Positions 24,307 through 32,712 of a stretch of DNA of 61,410 bases are shown here, piece by piece (the first letter of the stretch is position 1; each line of letters begins with the position of its first letter). This DNA is from Bacteroidales bacterium (GTDB lineage Bacteria > Bacteroidota > Bacteroidia > Bacteroidales > UBA932): the NCBI GenBank assembly GCA_017429475.1, contig JAFROX010000003.1:1-61410 (forward strand). Direction: 5' to 3'. The notes beneath the pieces were generated by a model. The model was not told where the DNA came from, did not search any database, and saw only the letters and a list, made by a program, of their open reading frames with translations. A program made the position numbers and the translations under genes.

Positions 24307-24314
24307 CAAATATA
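24307..24314 (-). promoter_or_regulatory. -7 box TATATTTG for the zinc peptidase gene
   Basis: CAAATATA on the + strand is a perfect TAnnTTTG box on the minus strand. It sits between the rpmA terminator and the ATG at 24300, leaving only 6 nt, so a leaderless or near-leaderless mRNA is expected. Confidence 0.6.
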
Positions 24315-24345
24315 ATAAAAAAAGAGCACTTGAATCAAGTGCTCT
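24315..24345 (-). terminator. Terminator of rplU-rpmA
   Basis: Stem AGAGCACTT (24323-24331) pairs with AAGTGCTCT (24337-24345) with loop GAATC. On the minus strand the stem is followed by a T-rich run, and on the + strand by CTTTT, so it may work in both directions. The promoter of the next gene starts directly behind its T tract. Confidence 0.85.
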
Positions 24346-24367
24346 CTTTTAAGTCTCTGAAGTTCAC

Positions 24368-24631
24368 TCAGGCTTCCTGAGCGGGGAGTACAGATACATA
24401 TGATTTGTTTTCCCTGGTCTTCCTGAATGATACGACACCGTCAGTTAAAGCGTAAAGAGTATGATCTTTGCCCATTCCGACGTTCTGGCCCGGATTGTGG
24501 ACCGTACCTCTCTGACGCACGAGGATATTGCCAGCCTTGGCAACCTGTCCGCCGAACAATTTCACGCCTAAGCGTTTGCTTTCCGATTCGCGGCCGTTCT
24601 TTGAACTACCGACACCTTTTTTGTGAGCCAT
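24368..24631 (-). CDS. rpmA: 50S ribosomal protein L27
   Basis: An 87-residue L27 starting [20 protein letters not shown], the flexible N-terminus that reaches the peptidyl-transferase centre. It has no cleavable N-terminal extension of the Firmicutes type. [29 protein letters not shown] is the family core. It is co-transcribed with rplU 16 bp upstream and ends at a strong terminator. Confidence 0.97.
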   Translation of the reverse strand: MAHKKGVGSSKNGRESESKRLGVKLFGGQVAKAGNILVRQRGTVHNPGQNVGMGKDHTLYALTDGVVSFRKTRENKSYVSVLPAQEA

Positions 24632-24647
24632 AATCTAAACGTTTTAA

Positions 24648-24956
24648 TTATGCGATTTCTTCAATTTGAATTTTGGTAAGGTACTGGCGATGACCGTTCT
24701 TCTTGCTCATGCCTTTGCGGCGGATCTTGTGGAAAACGATAACTTTGTCAGCCTTGCAGTGCTCCATTACGGTAGCCTTTACACTTGCACCCTCTACATA
24801 GGGAGCTCCGACCTGGACGTTGCCGTCATTGTCGGTAAGGAGAACCTTGTCAAAGTCGATTGAGGAACCTTCCTCAGCTGCCAGACGGTTTACGAAGATC
24901 TGTTTGCCTTTCTCAACCTTGAACTGTTGTCCAGCAATGTCAACGATTGCGTACAT
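24648..24956 (-). CDS. rplU: 50S ribosomal protein L21
   Basis: A 102-residue L21 (MYAIVDIAGQQFKVEKGK, then the C-terminal HRQYLTKIQIEEI). First gene of the rplU-rpmA pair. The promoter at 25058-25088 predicts a 5' leader of about 95 nt, long enough for an autoregulatory structure, though I cannot match it to a known L21 leader. Confidence 0.97.
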   Translation of the reverse strand: MYAIVDIAGQQFKVEKGKQIFVNRLAAEEGSSIDFDKVLLTDNDGNVQVGAPYVEGASVKATVMEHCKADKVIVFHKIRRKGMSKKNGHRQYLTKIQIEEIA

Positions 24957-25057
24957 AAAAATAAATTTTAAAAATTTATAGCTGCAAGCGGATATTGTCT
25001 AATTACTAAATATCTCTTTTTCAAAAGCTTAACAGCTGTCGTCCTACTTTGGGAGTG

Positions 25058-25088
25058 CAAATATACAGTTTTTATTTGTACCAGCAAA
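25058..25088 (-). promoter_or_regulatory. Promoter of rplU-rpmA
   Basis: On the minus strand, TTTG (+ coordinates 25085-25088), 19 nt, then TATATTTG (25058-25065): a full consensus Bacteroidota promoter. It overlaps a divergent promoter at 25075-25105, the two -33 boxes being only 6 bp apart. Confidence 0.85.
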
Positions 25089-25105
25089 TTTTTTTACTAC
25101 TTTTG
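25075..25105 (+). promoter_or_regulatory. Promoter of the ATPase gene
   Basis: TTTG at 25075-25078, a 19-nt spacer, then TACTTTTG at 25098-25105, a full consensus match. Transcription should start near 25111, about 50 nt before the ATG. It is interleaved with the rplU promoter on the other strand. Confidence 0.85.
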
Positions 25106-25164
25106 TAACGCAAGTGTTATTTTCGTTTCGCGCAGACGAAACTCGTGTAAGCTACTAAACCTAA

Positions 25165-26223
25165 ATGGAAATACTTTTCGCTTATGAAAAACCGGCGGAG
25201 GGTGCGCAGTTCATAGCACGCAAGGATGAATCCGCCAAGTTGATCAGATGCGTCAAAAATAAAAAGAAGACCGTCATCTACGGCTCGCCCAAGACAGGCA
25301 AGACTTCCCTTGTTCGGAATGTCCTTCAGACCCTGAAAAGAAGCGGCTTCAGAGACCTCGTCCTTACTTTCGACCTGTTCAACATCCGTTCAAGGGCCCA
25401 GTTCATCGAGATGCTCTCCAGAGAGCTTCTTCCTGTATTCGAGCGCTACAATGTCCAGTCGCCCCTGCCCTTGGACATCAATCCTTCGAACATTTCCGAA
25501 AAGCTTCTGATGGACCTTCCGGATATGATGGCCCAGCACTTCGGACTCAACATCGTCATCTATTTCGTGGAATTCCAGAACGTGCTGAGTTTCGACCAGG
25601 GCGACAAGTTCCTCGAGGATTATTCCGGCGTGGTGCGCAAGCATCATTCGGTATCCTATATATTCTCCGGATCCTGCATCAACCGTATGAAATATATCTT
25701 CAACGAACTCGGCTGCTTCGGCAATGACATCGAGAAGATATATCTCGGTGCAATCGACCGCAAGCCGTTCACAGATTATATAGTGTCGACTTTCCAGCGT
25801 ACCGGCAGAGTCATCGAGCAGGATATGGCCGAAGAGATTTATGATTTCTGCAAAGGACATCCCTGGTATACCCAGCATTTCGCTTCGATATGCTACGACA
25901 GCACCATAGGCTACATCAACCAGAACATCATCACACACGCCCGCGAGTCGCTCATTTATGTGCACGATTCCAATTTCAGGGAGATAATGAGGGAACTGAC
26001 CACCAACCAGGTCAACTTCCTTATGGCTGTCAACGAGAAGGTGTCCCGTTTCTGCTCTGCCGATGTACTGGAACAGTACAACCTGATCAGTTCCGCCCAC
26101 GTGGCCAGGGTCAAGGATTCCCTGCTCAAGAAAGAGATAATTACGGTGGACGACGAGGGCAACGTCTCTCTCATCGATCCGCTCTTCGAATACTGGCTCA
26201 AATATTATTATTTTATCGAATAG
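25165..26223 (+). CDS. AAA-type ATPase of the archaeal-ATPase family
   Basis: A 352-residue protein with an N-terminal P-loop ATPase domain and a C-terminal winged-helix-like region, as in the ATPase_2/DUF234 proteins. Walker A is GSPKTGKTS (40-48). The Walker B strand reads LNIVIYFVEFQNVL, where Val replaces the usual Asp before the conserved Glu, so ATP hydrolysis may be impaired. YIFSGSCINRMKYIF (about 168-182) is the sensor-1 region. The C-terminal ~70 residues (VSRFCSADVLEQYNLI, then VKDSLLKKEIITVDDEGNVSLIDPLFEYWLKYYYF) match the helical domain of the family. Function is unknown in bacteria. It has its own promoter and may be co-transcribed with the peptidase gene 4 bp downstream. Confidence 0.85.
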   Translation: MEILFAYEKPAEGAQFIARKDESAKLIRCVKNKKKTVIYGSPKTGKTSLVRNVLQTLKRSGFRDLVLTFDLFNIRSRAQFIEMLSRELLPVFERYNVQSPLPLDINPSNISEKLLMDLPDMMAQHFGLNIVIYFVEFQNVLSFDQGDKFLEDYSGVVRKHHSVSYIFSGSCINRMKYIFNELGCFGNDIEKIYLGAIDRKPFTDYIVSTFQRTGRVIEQDMAEEIYDFCKGHPWYTQHFASICYDSTIGYINQNIITHARESLIYVHDSNFREIMRELTTNQVNFLMAVNEKVSRFCSADVLEQYNLISSAHVARVKDSLLKKEIITVDDEGNVSLIDPLFEYWLKYYYFIE

Positions 26224-26226
26224 AAA

Positions 26227-27426
26227 ATGAAAAAGTTACTTTTGATCGTTGCAGCACTCGCAATGTCTTTCGGAGCCTTCGCTCAGGCTCCCGCAGCTCC
26301 TGCAAAAACCTATGAATTCAAGGTTGTAAAGCAGCTGCCCATCACTTCAGTCAAGAACCAGGCAAGTTCAGGTACCTGCTGGTGCTTTTCTACCATCTCG
26401 TTCCTCGAGAGCGAACTGATCAGGAAAGGCGTCAAGGATCCGGATCTCGACCTCAGCGAAATGTTCGTCGTAAGCAAGGCTTATCAGGACAAGGCTGAGA
26501 AATACATCCGTCTTGACGGTGCTTTGAACTATGGCCAGGGAAGTGACTTCGGCGACGTGCTTGATGTCATCAATGCCTACGGCATAGTTCCCAATACCGT
26601 AATGGACGGTCTCAACTACGGTGAAACCCGCCATATGCACAGCGAATTGGCCGGAGCCCTCACAGGTTATCTGCAGGCCATTGTCAAAGTTCCCAACCGT
26701 CATCTCTCAACTGCTTGGAAAGACGGCCTTCGCGGTATTCTCGACGCATATCTCGGAGCCTGCCCCGAGACTTTCCAGTACAAGGGCAAGACCTACACTC
26801 CCCAGCAGTACAGGGATGAGCTTGGCCTTAACCACCTCGACGAGTATGTTTCTCTGACCTCTTTCACACATCATCCTTTCTACACCCAGTTTGCCATTGA
26901 AGTTCCCGACAACTGGCGCTGGACTCCTTCTTACAACCTTCCGATCGACGAACTGATGGAAGTTATGTACAATGCCATCGACAAAGGCTACACCATCGCG
27001 TGGGGCTCTGATGTCAGTGAGACCGGTTTCGACCGTCAGGGTATCGGTGTGATGCCTGACGTCGCAGCAGTAGAGGAAGTCGGCAGCGACCAGGCCCGCT
27101 GGGTGGGCGTTTCAGCCGAGGACAAGGCCAAGGAACTCGCAGTAATGCGCGAGAACGCTCCCGAGATGACCATCACTCAGGAGATGCGCCAGAAAGCCTT
27201 CGACAACAAAGAGACTACCGATGACCACGGTATGCACATCTTCGGCACAGCCGTCGACCAGCGTGGCACCAAATACTTCATGGTGAAGAATTCCTGGGGC
27301 GTAACTGGCAAATATGACGGAATCTGGTACTGCTCAGATTCTTTCGTAAGGTACAAGACCCTCAACATCCTGGTTCACAAGGATGCTATCCCCAGTGCAA
27401 TCAAAGCTAAACTCGGCATCAAATAA
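26227..27426 (+). CDS. Secreted C1-family cysteine aminopeptidase (bleomycin hydrolase/PepC-like)
   Basis: A 399-residue papain-fold peptidase with a signal peptide (MKKLLLIVAALAMSFGAFAQ), unlike cytoplasmic PepC. Catalytic residues are clear: oxyanion Gln45, Cys51 (SSGTCWCFS), His334 (DDHGMH) and Asn355 (VKNSWG). The C-terminus does not end in the free residue pattern PepC uses to limit it to aminopeptidase action (here ...KAKLGIK), so exo- versus endopeptidase behaviour is uncertain. A periplasmic or surface role in peptide breakdown is inferred. It lies between the ATPase and pssA on the same strand. Confidence 0.93.
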   Translation: MKKLLLIVAALAMSFGAFAQAPAAPAKTYEFKVVKQLPITSVKNQASSGTCWCFSTISFLESELIRKGVKDPDLDLSEMFVVSKAYQDKAEKYIRLDGALNYGQGSDFGDVLDVINAYGIVPNTVMDGLNYGETRHMHSELAGALTGYLQAIVKVPNRHLSTAWKDGLRGILDAYLGACPETFQYKGKTYTPQQYRDELGLNHLDEYVSLTSFTHHPFYTQFAIEVPDNWRWTPSYNLPIDELMEVMYNAIDKGYTIAWGSDVSETGFDRQGIGVMPDVAAVEEVGSDQARWVGVSAEDKAKELAVMRENAPEMTITQEMRQKAFDNKETTDDHGMHIFGTAVDQRGTKYFMVKNSWGVTGKYDGIWYCSDSFVRYKTLNILVHKDAIPSAIKAKLGIK

Positions 27427-27433
27427 CTGAACC

Positions 27434-28189
27434 GTGAGACGGCACATCCCGAACATCATCACCTGCCTCAATCTCGTATGCGGCTCGGCGGCGGTCATCC
27501 TGACGCTGTGGGGCTACTGGTGGCCGGCCTTCTGCTTTATGCTGGCCGGGGCGGTGTTTGATTTCTGCGACGGTGCCGCAGCGCGTCTTCTCGACGCATA
27601 TTCGGACATCGGCAAGGAGCTGGACTCGCTGAGTGACATGGTCACCTTCGGGCTGGCTCCTGCGCTGATGCTCTTTTCGTGGTATTACAAGGTGAATACG
27701 GATTACCCTACCTGGGTGGCATTCATCGCCTTGATAATAGCTCCTCTGTCTGCAGTCCGTCTGGCGCGTTTCAACCTGGATGACAGGCAGAAAACCGGAT
27801 TCATAGGGCTTCCGACACCCGCCCTTGCGATGATTGCTGGAAGCGCCGTGGCATTCAGCCATCTCTGCAAACAGCAGGGGGCCGACGCCCTGCTGCCCGC
27901 CCTTCTCTGCAGCAGCTGGTTCATCCCCGTGATTTCCGTCCTGCTTGCCTTGCTGCTCGTAAGCCGTGTCCCTATGTTTTCCCTCAAGGGCGGCGATGAC
28001 TCCAGGGCAGTTGCCGTATCCAAGAAAATATTCTTTATCGTTGCGCTCCTGATTGTTGTCCTCTGTCTCGTTTTCAGGCCTCAGGGCGTTCCGTTCCTCG
28101 CCGCAGTATTCCAGGCAATCTTTTTCGTCTTCGTCTGGTATCTGCTGCTTCAATTCATTATTCTTCTGTTCCCCGAGAAAGCAGAATAG
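27434..28189 (+). CDS. pssA: CDP-diacylglycerol-serine O-phosphatidyltransferase
   Basis: Makes phosphatidylserine, the precursor of phosphatidylethanolamine, at the inner membrane. The 251-residue protein has several membrane helices and an exact CDP-alcohol phosphotransferase motif: Asp46-Gly47-x2-Ala50-Arg51-x8-Gly60-x3-Asp64-x3-Asp68. The start is GTG at 27434, supported by the early hydrophobic segment RRHIPNIITCLNLVCGSAAV typical of PssA. It begins 8 bp after the peptidase stop. Specificity for serine rather than another alcohol is inferred from similarity to PssA. Confidence 0.93.
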   Translation: MRRHIPNIITCLNLVCGSAAVILTLWGYWWPAFCFMLAGAVFDFCDGAAARLLDAYSDIGKELDSLSDMVTFGLAPALMLFSWYYKVNTDYPTWVAFIALIIAPLSAVRLARFNLDDRQKTGFIGLPTPALAMIAGSAVAFSHLCKQQGADALLPALLCSSWFIPVISVLLALLLVSRVPMFSLKGGDDSRAVAVSKKIFFIVALLIVVLCLVFRPQGVPFLAAVFQAIFFVFVWYLLLQFIILLFPEKAE

Positions 28190-28250
28190 CCTTTTCGTCG
28201 GCAATTTCACCCCTTTCGTCTATTTCCCTTTAACTGGCTCGAAACTTGTG

Positions 28251-28258
28251 TAATTTTG
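28251..28258 (+). promoter_or_regulatory. -7 box TAATTTTG for the efflux operon
   Basis: A perfect TAnnTTTG box 22 nt before the tolC-like ATG. A weak -33 (TTTA, 28229-28232) lies 18 nt upstream. Confidence 0.6.
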
Positions 28259-28280
28259 CACCCAACAAAACAAGTTTCCC

Positions 28281-29570
28281 ATGAGAAGGTTTTTTATTCT
28301 CTCGTCGTGCCTCCTTTTCTGCTTCTGTCTTGAATCCAATGCAAGACAGTGGACGCTCAGGGAATGCATCGATTATGCCCGGACCAACAATCTTCAGGTC
28401 AAGAACGCTCAGTTGAACCAGGCCATTGCCGAAGAGTCGTTGCTTCAGGCCCAGGCCTCAAGATTCCCGACTCTGAATGCATCGTCTTCCCAGAACGTTG
28501 CATTCGCCATTGACGCCGATCCGCGCTACAACGGCAGTTATGCCATCCAGTCCGGAGTGACGCTGTTCAACGGCGGCCGTATATCCAACAGCATCCGCCA
28601 GGCTGAGATCAACGCACAGGCCGGCGAGTATGACATCGACGCCGCACGCAACGACATCGAGGTGGCGGTGACCCAGGCATATCTGAACATCCTCTACGCG
28701 AAGGAGAATGTCACCACTGCCCAGAACAACGTCGAGTCGGCGAAGGCTCAGTGGGAGAGGGCCAGGGCTATGTATGACGAAGGGTCCATAAGTCTCAGCG
28801 AATATGCCCAGATGGAGAGCCAGTACAGCAGCGACGTCTACCAGCTCACGTCCAGCGAATCGTCGCTCGCTCAGTATACCCTCAACCTCAAGCAGCTTCT
28901 CGAGCTTGGGCTGGAAGAGGACTTTGCGGTTTTCTATCCAGAGATCGGCGATGAGAACGTGGTGGCTCCACTGCCTTCAGTGGCCGAGGTTTACCGTGTG
29001 GCCGAGGAGATACTTCCTGATATGAAGAGCGGCCGTCTCGGCATCGAGTCTGCGAAACTTACAGAAGACATTGCAGCATCTGCCGGCATTCCTTCCATTT
29101 CAGCTTCTGCGTCGATGAACACTGCCAACATATATGGTCTCGACCTGCCTTTCCCCGAACAGATAAAGGAGAATCTCGGCGCCGGCGCCGGCTTTACGCT
29201 TTCCATCCCAATTATCAACAACCGTTCGGCGAAGACGCAGAAGGCCAAGGCAAAGATAGGCACCCAGCAGGCCGAACTCAGATATGCCAATTCGCAGAAA
29301 AACCTGCTTTCCACCCTTGAAGGGCTATACCAGGATGTGGTGTCGGCCCAGAGCCGCTATCAAGCAGCGCAGAAGAAGCTGCAGAGCGCCGAGCTGAGCT
29401 ACAACCTCGTCAACGAGAAATACAACGAAGGTATGATCAACCCCGTCGAACTGTTAACCGAAAAGAATACATACATTGCAGCCCAGCAGGAGCTTCTGCA
29501 GGCCAAGTACCAGGCAATCCTCTGCCGTCAGCTCCTCAACTTCTACCAGGGCATCCCCATCGAACTATAA
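28281..29570 (+). CDS. tolC: TolC-family outer-membrane efflux protein
   Basis: A 429-residue outer-membrane channel with a signal peptide (cut after LESNA, about residue 21) and two outer-membrane-efflux-protein repeats of long coiled-coil helices (about 25-215 and 235-425). Typical sequences are WTLRECIDYARTNNLQVKNAQL, then KYNEGMINPVELLTEKNTYIAAQQELLQAKYQAIL near the end. It heads an operon with a periplasmic adaptor, an ABC ATPase, an ABC permease and a two-component system, and forms the outer-membrane part of that tripartite exporter. Confidence 0.93.
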   Translation: MRRFFILSSCLLFCFCLESNARQWTLRECIDYARTNNLQVKNAQLNQAIAEESLLQAQASRFPTLNASSSQNVAFAIDADPRYNGSYAIQSGVTLFNGGRISNSIRQAEINAQAGEYDIDAARNDIEVAVTQAYLNILYAKENVTTAQNNVESAKAQWERARAMYDEGSISLSEYAQMESQYSSDVYQLTSSESSLAQYTLNLKQLLELGLEEDFAVFYPEIGDENVVAPLPSVAEVYRVAEEILPDMKSGRLGIESAKLTEDIAASAGIPSISASASMNTANIYGLDLPFPEQIKENLGAGAGFTLSIPIINNRSAKTQKAKAKIGTQQAELRYANSQKNLLSTLEGLYQDVVSAQSRYQAAQKKLQSAELSYNLVNEKYNEGMINPVELLTEKNTYIAAQQELLQAKYQAILCRQLLNFYQGIPIEL

Positions 29571-29580
29571 TATCGTCAAT

Positions 29581-30711
29581 ATGAAAAGAATCATCAGAAC
29601 GGCATTAGGCGCATCCGCTCTCTGCGCAGCCCTCGTCATCGTATCGTCTTGTTTCGGCGGCGGCAAGAAGACAGCATTCGACACCGTCACCATCTCCAGG
29701 GGAAGCATCACCAAGAGTGTCACTGCAACGGGAACCATCGAGCCCATCAACCAGGTGGAAGTCGGCACGCAGGTTTCAGGCATCGTTGACAAGCTCTATG
29801 CGGACTACAATTCAGAGGTCAAGAAAGGCCAGTTGCTTGCGGAAATGGACCGTACGAATCTCATAGCAGACCTCAATTCTGTGACTGCTATGCTCAACCA
29901 GGCAGAAGTCGAATACAATTACCAGCTGAAGAACTACGAGCGCAGCAAGCGCCTTCACGAGAAAGGCCTCATCAGCGACACTGACTACGAGAGTTCGGAA
30001 TACCAGTATTCTACATCGAAGTTGCAACTCGAGCGCCAGCGTTCAGAGATCAGCAAGGCACGACGCAACCTCGAGTATGCCACCATCACTTCTCCGATAG
30101 ACGGAGTAGTACTCAGCCGTGAGGTGGATGAGGGCCAGACAGTGGCAGCTGGACTGAATACTCCTACGCTCTTCAAGCTGGCAGCCGACCTGACCCAGAT
30201 GCAGGTGGTGGCATCGGTCGACGAGGCTGACATCGGAGTCGTTTCAGAAGGACAAAGGGTGACATTTACCGTGGATGCCTTCCCCGATGACGTGTTCGAA
30301 GGCAGCGTTTCTCAGGTCAGGCTGAATCCCCAGACGGAATCCAATGTGACTACATATCAGATAATCGTGAATGCTCCCAACGAGGACCTCAAGCTGAAGC
30401 CGGGACTCACTGCCAACATCACCATCTACACTGTGGAGCAGGACGATGTTTTCACCGTGCCTATGAAGGCCCTGCGTTTCGCTCCCAATGAAAGCCTTGA
30501 CGTTAACGACGGCAGCACCCTCTGGCTGCTGAAAGACGGCGCACCCACGCCAGTGAAGGTTACCGTAGGTATCAACGACGGTATCAACACTGTCGTTGAA
30601 AGTGCCGATATCAAGGCTGGAGACGAGGTTATCACTGAATACCTCTCACTCGATGCCCTTATAGCCAGGAAGAAAGAAGGAGCTGAGGGTTCACTTGTCA
30701 TCGGCAGATAA
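29581..30711 (+). CDS. macA: Periplasmic adaptor (MacA/HlyD type) lipoprotein
   Basis: A 376-residue membrane-fusion protein. The ATG at 29581 starts a lipoprotein signal (lipobox VSSC). An in-frame start 105 bp upstream lies in the tolC gene and is rejected. The order is a barrel-sandwich lipoyl half (ITKSVTATGTIEPINQVEVGTQVSGIVDKL), a coiled-coil hairpin (about 85-160), the second lipoyl half (ATITSPIDGVVLSREVDEGQTVAAGL), a beta-barrel domain and a membrane-proximal domain. It links the TolC-like channel to the MacB-like transporter downstream. It may export a peptide, lipid or small molecule, and the substrate is unknown. Confidence 0.93.
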   Translation: MKRIIRTALGASALCAALVIVSSCFGGGKKTAFDTVTISRGSITKSVTATGTIEPINQVEVGTQVSGIVDKLYADYNSEVKKGQLLAEMDRTNLIADLNSVTAMLNQAEVEYNYQLKNYERSKRLHEKGLISDTDYESSEYQYSTSKLQLERQRSEISKARRNLEYATITSPIDGVVLSREVDEGQTVAAGLNTPTLFKLAADLTQMQVVASVDEADIGVVSEGQRVTFTVDAFPDDVFEGSVSQVRLNPQTESNVTTYQIIVNAPNEDLKLKPGLTANITIYTVEQDDVFTVPMKALRFAPNESLDVNDGSTLWLLKDGAPTPVKVTVGINDGINTVVESADIKAGDEVITEYLSLDALIARKKEGAEGSLVIGR

Positions 30712-30715
30712 AGTT

Positions 30716-31462
30716 ATGGAAGCCAACAATATCATACGGGTCGAGGACGTGCACCGCAATTTCGTCGTAGGTGATGAAACCGTGCGCGCCCTACGCGGCG
30801 TCTCCTTCACCATCAAGGAAGGGGAGTTCGTCACCATAATGGGCAGCAGCGGTTCAGGAAAGTCAACTTTGCTGAACTTGCTCGGCTGTCTGGATACCCC
30901 GACTTCCGGAGAATACTATCTTGACGAAATCTCAGTCAGGACGATGGACGTGAACCGCCGTGCTACGCTGCGCAACCGCAAGATCGGCTTCGTGTTCCAA
31001 TCCTACAATCTGCTTCCCAAGACTACGGCTCTGGAAAACGTAGAACTTCCTCTGTTCTACAACCCCGATGTCTCGTCATCTGAAAGCAAGAAAAGGGCGA
31101 AGGCTGCCCTTGAGGCAGTTGGGCTTGCAGACAGGATCAACCACCGCTCCAACCAGATGTCGGGCGGACAGCAGCAGCGAGTAGCCATCGCCAGGGCTCT
31201 GGTCAACGACCCCGTGCTTATCCTTGCCGACGAGGCTACCGGAAACCTGGACACGAGGACTTCGTATGAGATACTTGCTCTGTTCCAGAAGCTGCACCGG
31301 GAAGGCCGTACCATCGTATTCGTTACTCACAATCCCGAGATCGCCTCGTTCAGCAGCAGGAATATCGTGCTCAAGGACGGCCGTATCATCGAAGACAGGA
31401 ACAATGACAACATAATGTCGGCTGCCGAGGCTCTTGCAGCGATGCCGCCTGAAGAAGATTAG
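30716..31462 (+). CDS. ABC transporter ATP-binding protein (MacB/LolD type)
   Basis: A 248-residue ATPase with Walker [10 protein letters not shown] (about 44-52), Q-loop VFQSYNLLP, signature [15 protein letters not shown], Walker [10 protein letters not shown] and H-loop FVTHNPE. The ATG at 30716 follows the adaptor stop by 4 bp. A TTG start inside the adaptor gene would add seven residues and is less likely. It powers the permease encoded 11 bp downstream. In E. coli MacB the two are fused, and here they are separate. Confidence 0.95.
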   Translation: MEANNIIRVEDVHRNFVVGDETVRALRGVSFTIKEGEFVTIMGSSGSGKSTLLNLLGCLDTPTSGEYYLDEISVRTMDVNRRATLRNRKIGFVFQSYNLLPKTTALENVELPLFYNPDVSSSESKKRAKAALEAVGLADRINHRSNQMSGGQQQRVAIARALVNDPVLILADEATGNLDTRTSYEILALFQKLHREGRTIVFVTHNPEIASFSSRNIVLKDGRIIEDRNNDNIMSAAEALAAMPPEED

Positions 31463-31473
31463 GAGGACAGCAG

Positions 31474-32712
31474 ATGAATTATGCAAATCTTTTCAAGATA
31501 GCCCTCAAGGCCATTCGCAACAACAAGATCCGTTCGTTGCTCACAATGCTCGGTATCATCATCGGCATCACGGCGGTAATAATAATGATTTCCCTCGGTC
31601 AGGGGGCCAAGTCTTCCATCAAGGGAGAGATTTCATCCATAGGTTCCAATTTGATCAATATATGGCCCGCTAGTGCTGATGAGAGCGGTGTGCGCAGGAG
31701 TGCTGCTGATATGCAGTCGATGAAGATGAGCGATTACGAGGCCTTGAAGCGGGAGGCCCGCTATCTGCGTTATATCTCACCGTCTTTCTCGATAAGCGGA
31801 CAGGCCATCGTCGGCAACAGCAACACGCCTACGACAATCTATGGCGTGAACACCGACTATCTCAAGATCCAGGGCTTCGAGGTCCTTGCCGGCGAGATGT
31901 TCACCGATGAACATATCCGCGAGATAGCTAAGGTGTGTCTTCTCGGCCAGACCGTGGTGGAAGAACTGTTCGACGGTGACAACGACGCCGCACTCGGCAG
32001 TGTGATAAGGTTCAACAGCCTGCCGATAAGGGTCATCGGAGTGCTGGGGTCAAAGGGTTCCAGCGCAATGGGCTCAGACCAGGACGATATCATCATCGCT
32101 CCCTATTCCACTGTCCAGAAGAGAGTGATGGCCATAGATTATGTGCCCTCGATAGTCGCCTCCGGCCTCAGTGAAGAATATTCCGGCCAGGCTATCGACG
32201 AGATTACCGCCATACTGCGTCAGCAGCACGGCATCAAGGGTGACGCAAAGAACAATTTCAGGGTGATGTCTATGGACGAGATTCTCGACACCATCGAGCA
32301 GGTGATGAACACACTGACCCTGTTCCTTGCTGCCATAGCCTTCATTTCTCTCATCGTGGGCGGTGTCGGCATCATGAATATAATGTACGTGTCAGTGACT
32401 GAGCGCACGAGGGAAATCGGACTGCGTATGTCCATCGGCGCCAAACCAAACCAGATACTGATGCAGTTCCTCATCGAAGCTGTAATGATAAGCGTGACAG
32501 GAGGAATAATAGGCATTTTGTCCGGCGTCACGCTGAACGGGCTCATAAGCCTGATACTGAAAATGACAGGAGCGTCGATGACTATGCTGATATCTGTCAA
32601 GTCGATAATCGTTTCCTTCCTTGTATGTACGGTGACAGGTATTTTCTTCGGCTGGTATCCTGCCCGCAAGGCAGCCCGCCTCGACCCTATAGACGCTTTG
32701 AGATATGAGTAG
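31474..32712 (+). CDS. macB: MacB-type ABC transporter permease
   Basis: A 412-residue permease with the MacB layout. An N-terminal helix (about 22-45) precedes a large periplasmic MacB-PCD domain (about 50-250, containing FSISGQAIVGNSNTPTTIYG). Three C-terminal helices follow (FtsX domain, about 285-400), with ERTREIGLRMSIGAKP as the coupling region and YPARKAARLDPIDALRYE as the usual end. It assembles with the ATPase, adaptor and TolC homologue encoded upstream. The gene overlaps the histidine kinase start by 8 bp. Confidence 0.94.
   Translation: MNYANLFKIALKAIRNNKIRSLLTMLGIIIGITAVIIMISLGQGAKSSIKGEISSIGSNLINIWPASADESGVRRSAADMQSMKMSDYEALKREARYLRYISPSFSISGQAIVGNSNTPTTIYGVNTDYLKIQGFEVLAGEMFTDEHIREIAKVCLLGQTVVEELFDGDNDAALGSVIRFNSLPIRVIGVLGSKGSSAMGSDQDDIIIAPYSTVQKRVMAIDYVPSIVASGLSEEYSGQAIDEITAILRQQHGIKGDAKNNFRVMSMDEILDTIEQVMNTLTLFLAAIAFISLIVGGVGIMNIMYVSVTERTREIGLRMSIGAKPNQILMQFLIEAVMISVTGGIIGILSGVTLNGLISLILKMTGASMTMLISVKSIIVSFLVCTVTGIFFGWYPARKAARLDPIDALRYE

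Noticed and set aside
29476-29580. Upstream in-frame start for the MacA-like adaptor
   Set aside because: It lies inside the tolC-like gene in another frame. The ATG at 29581 directly begins a lipoprotein signal.
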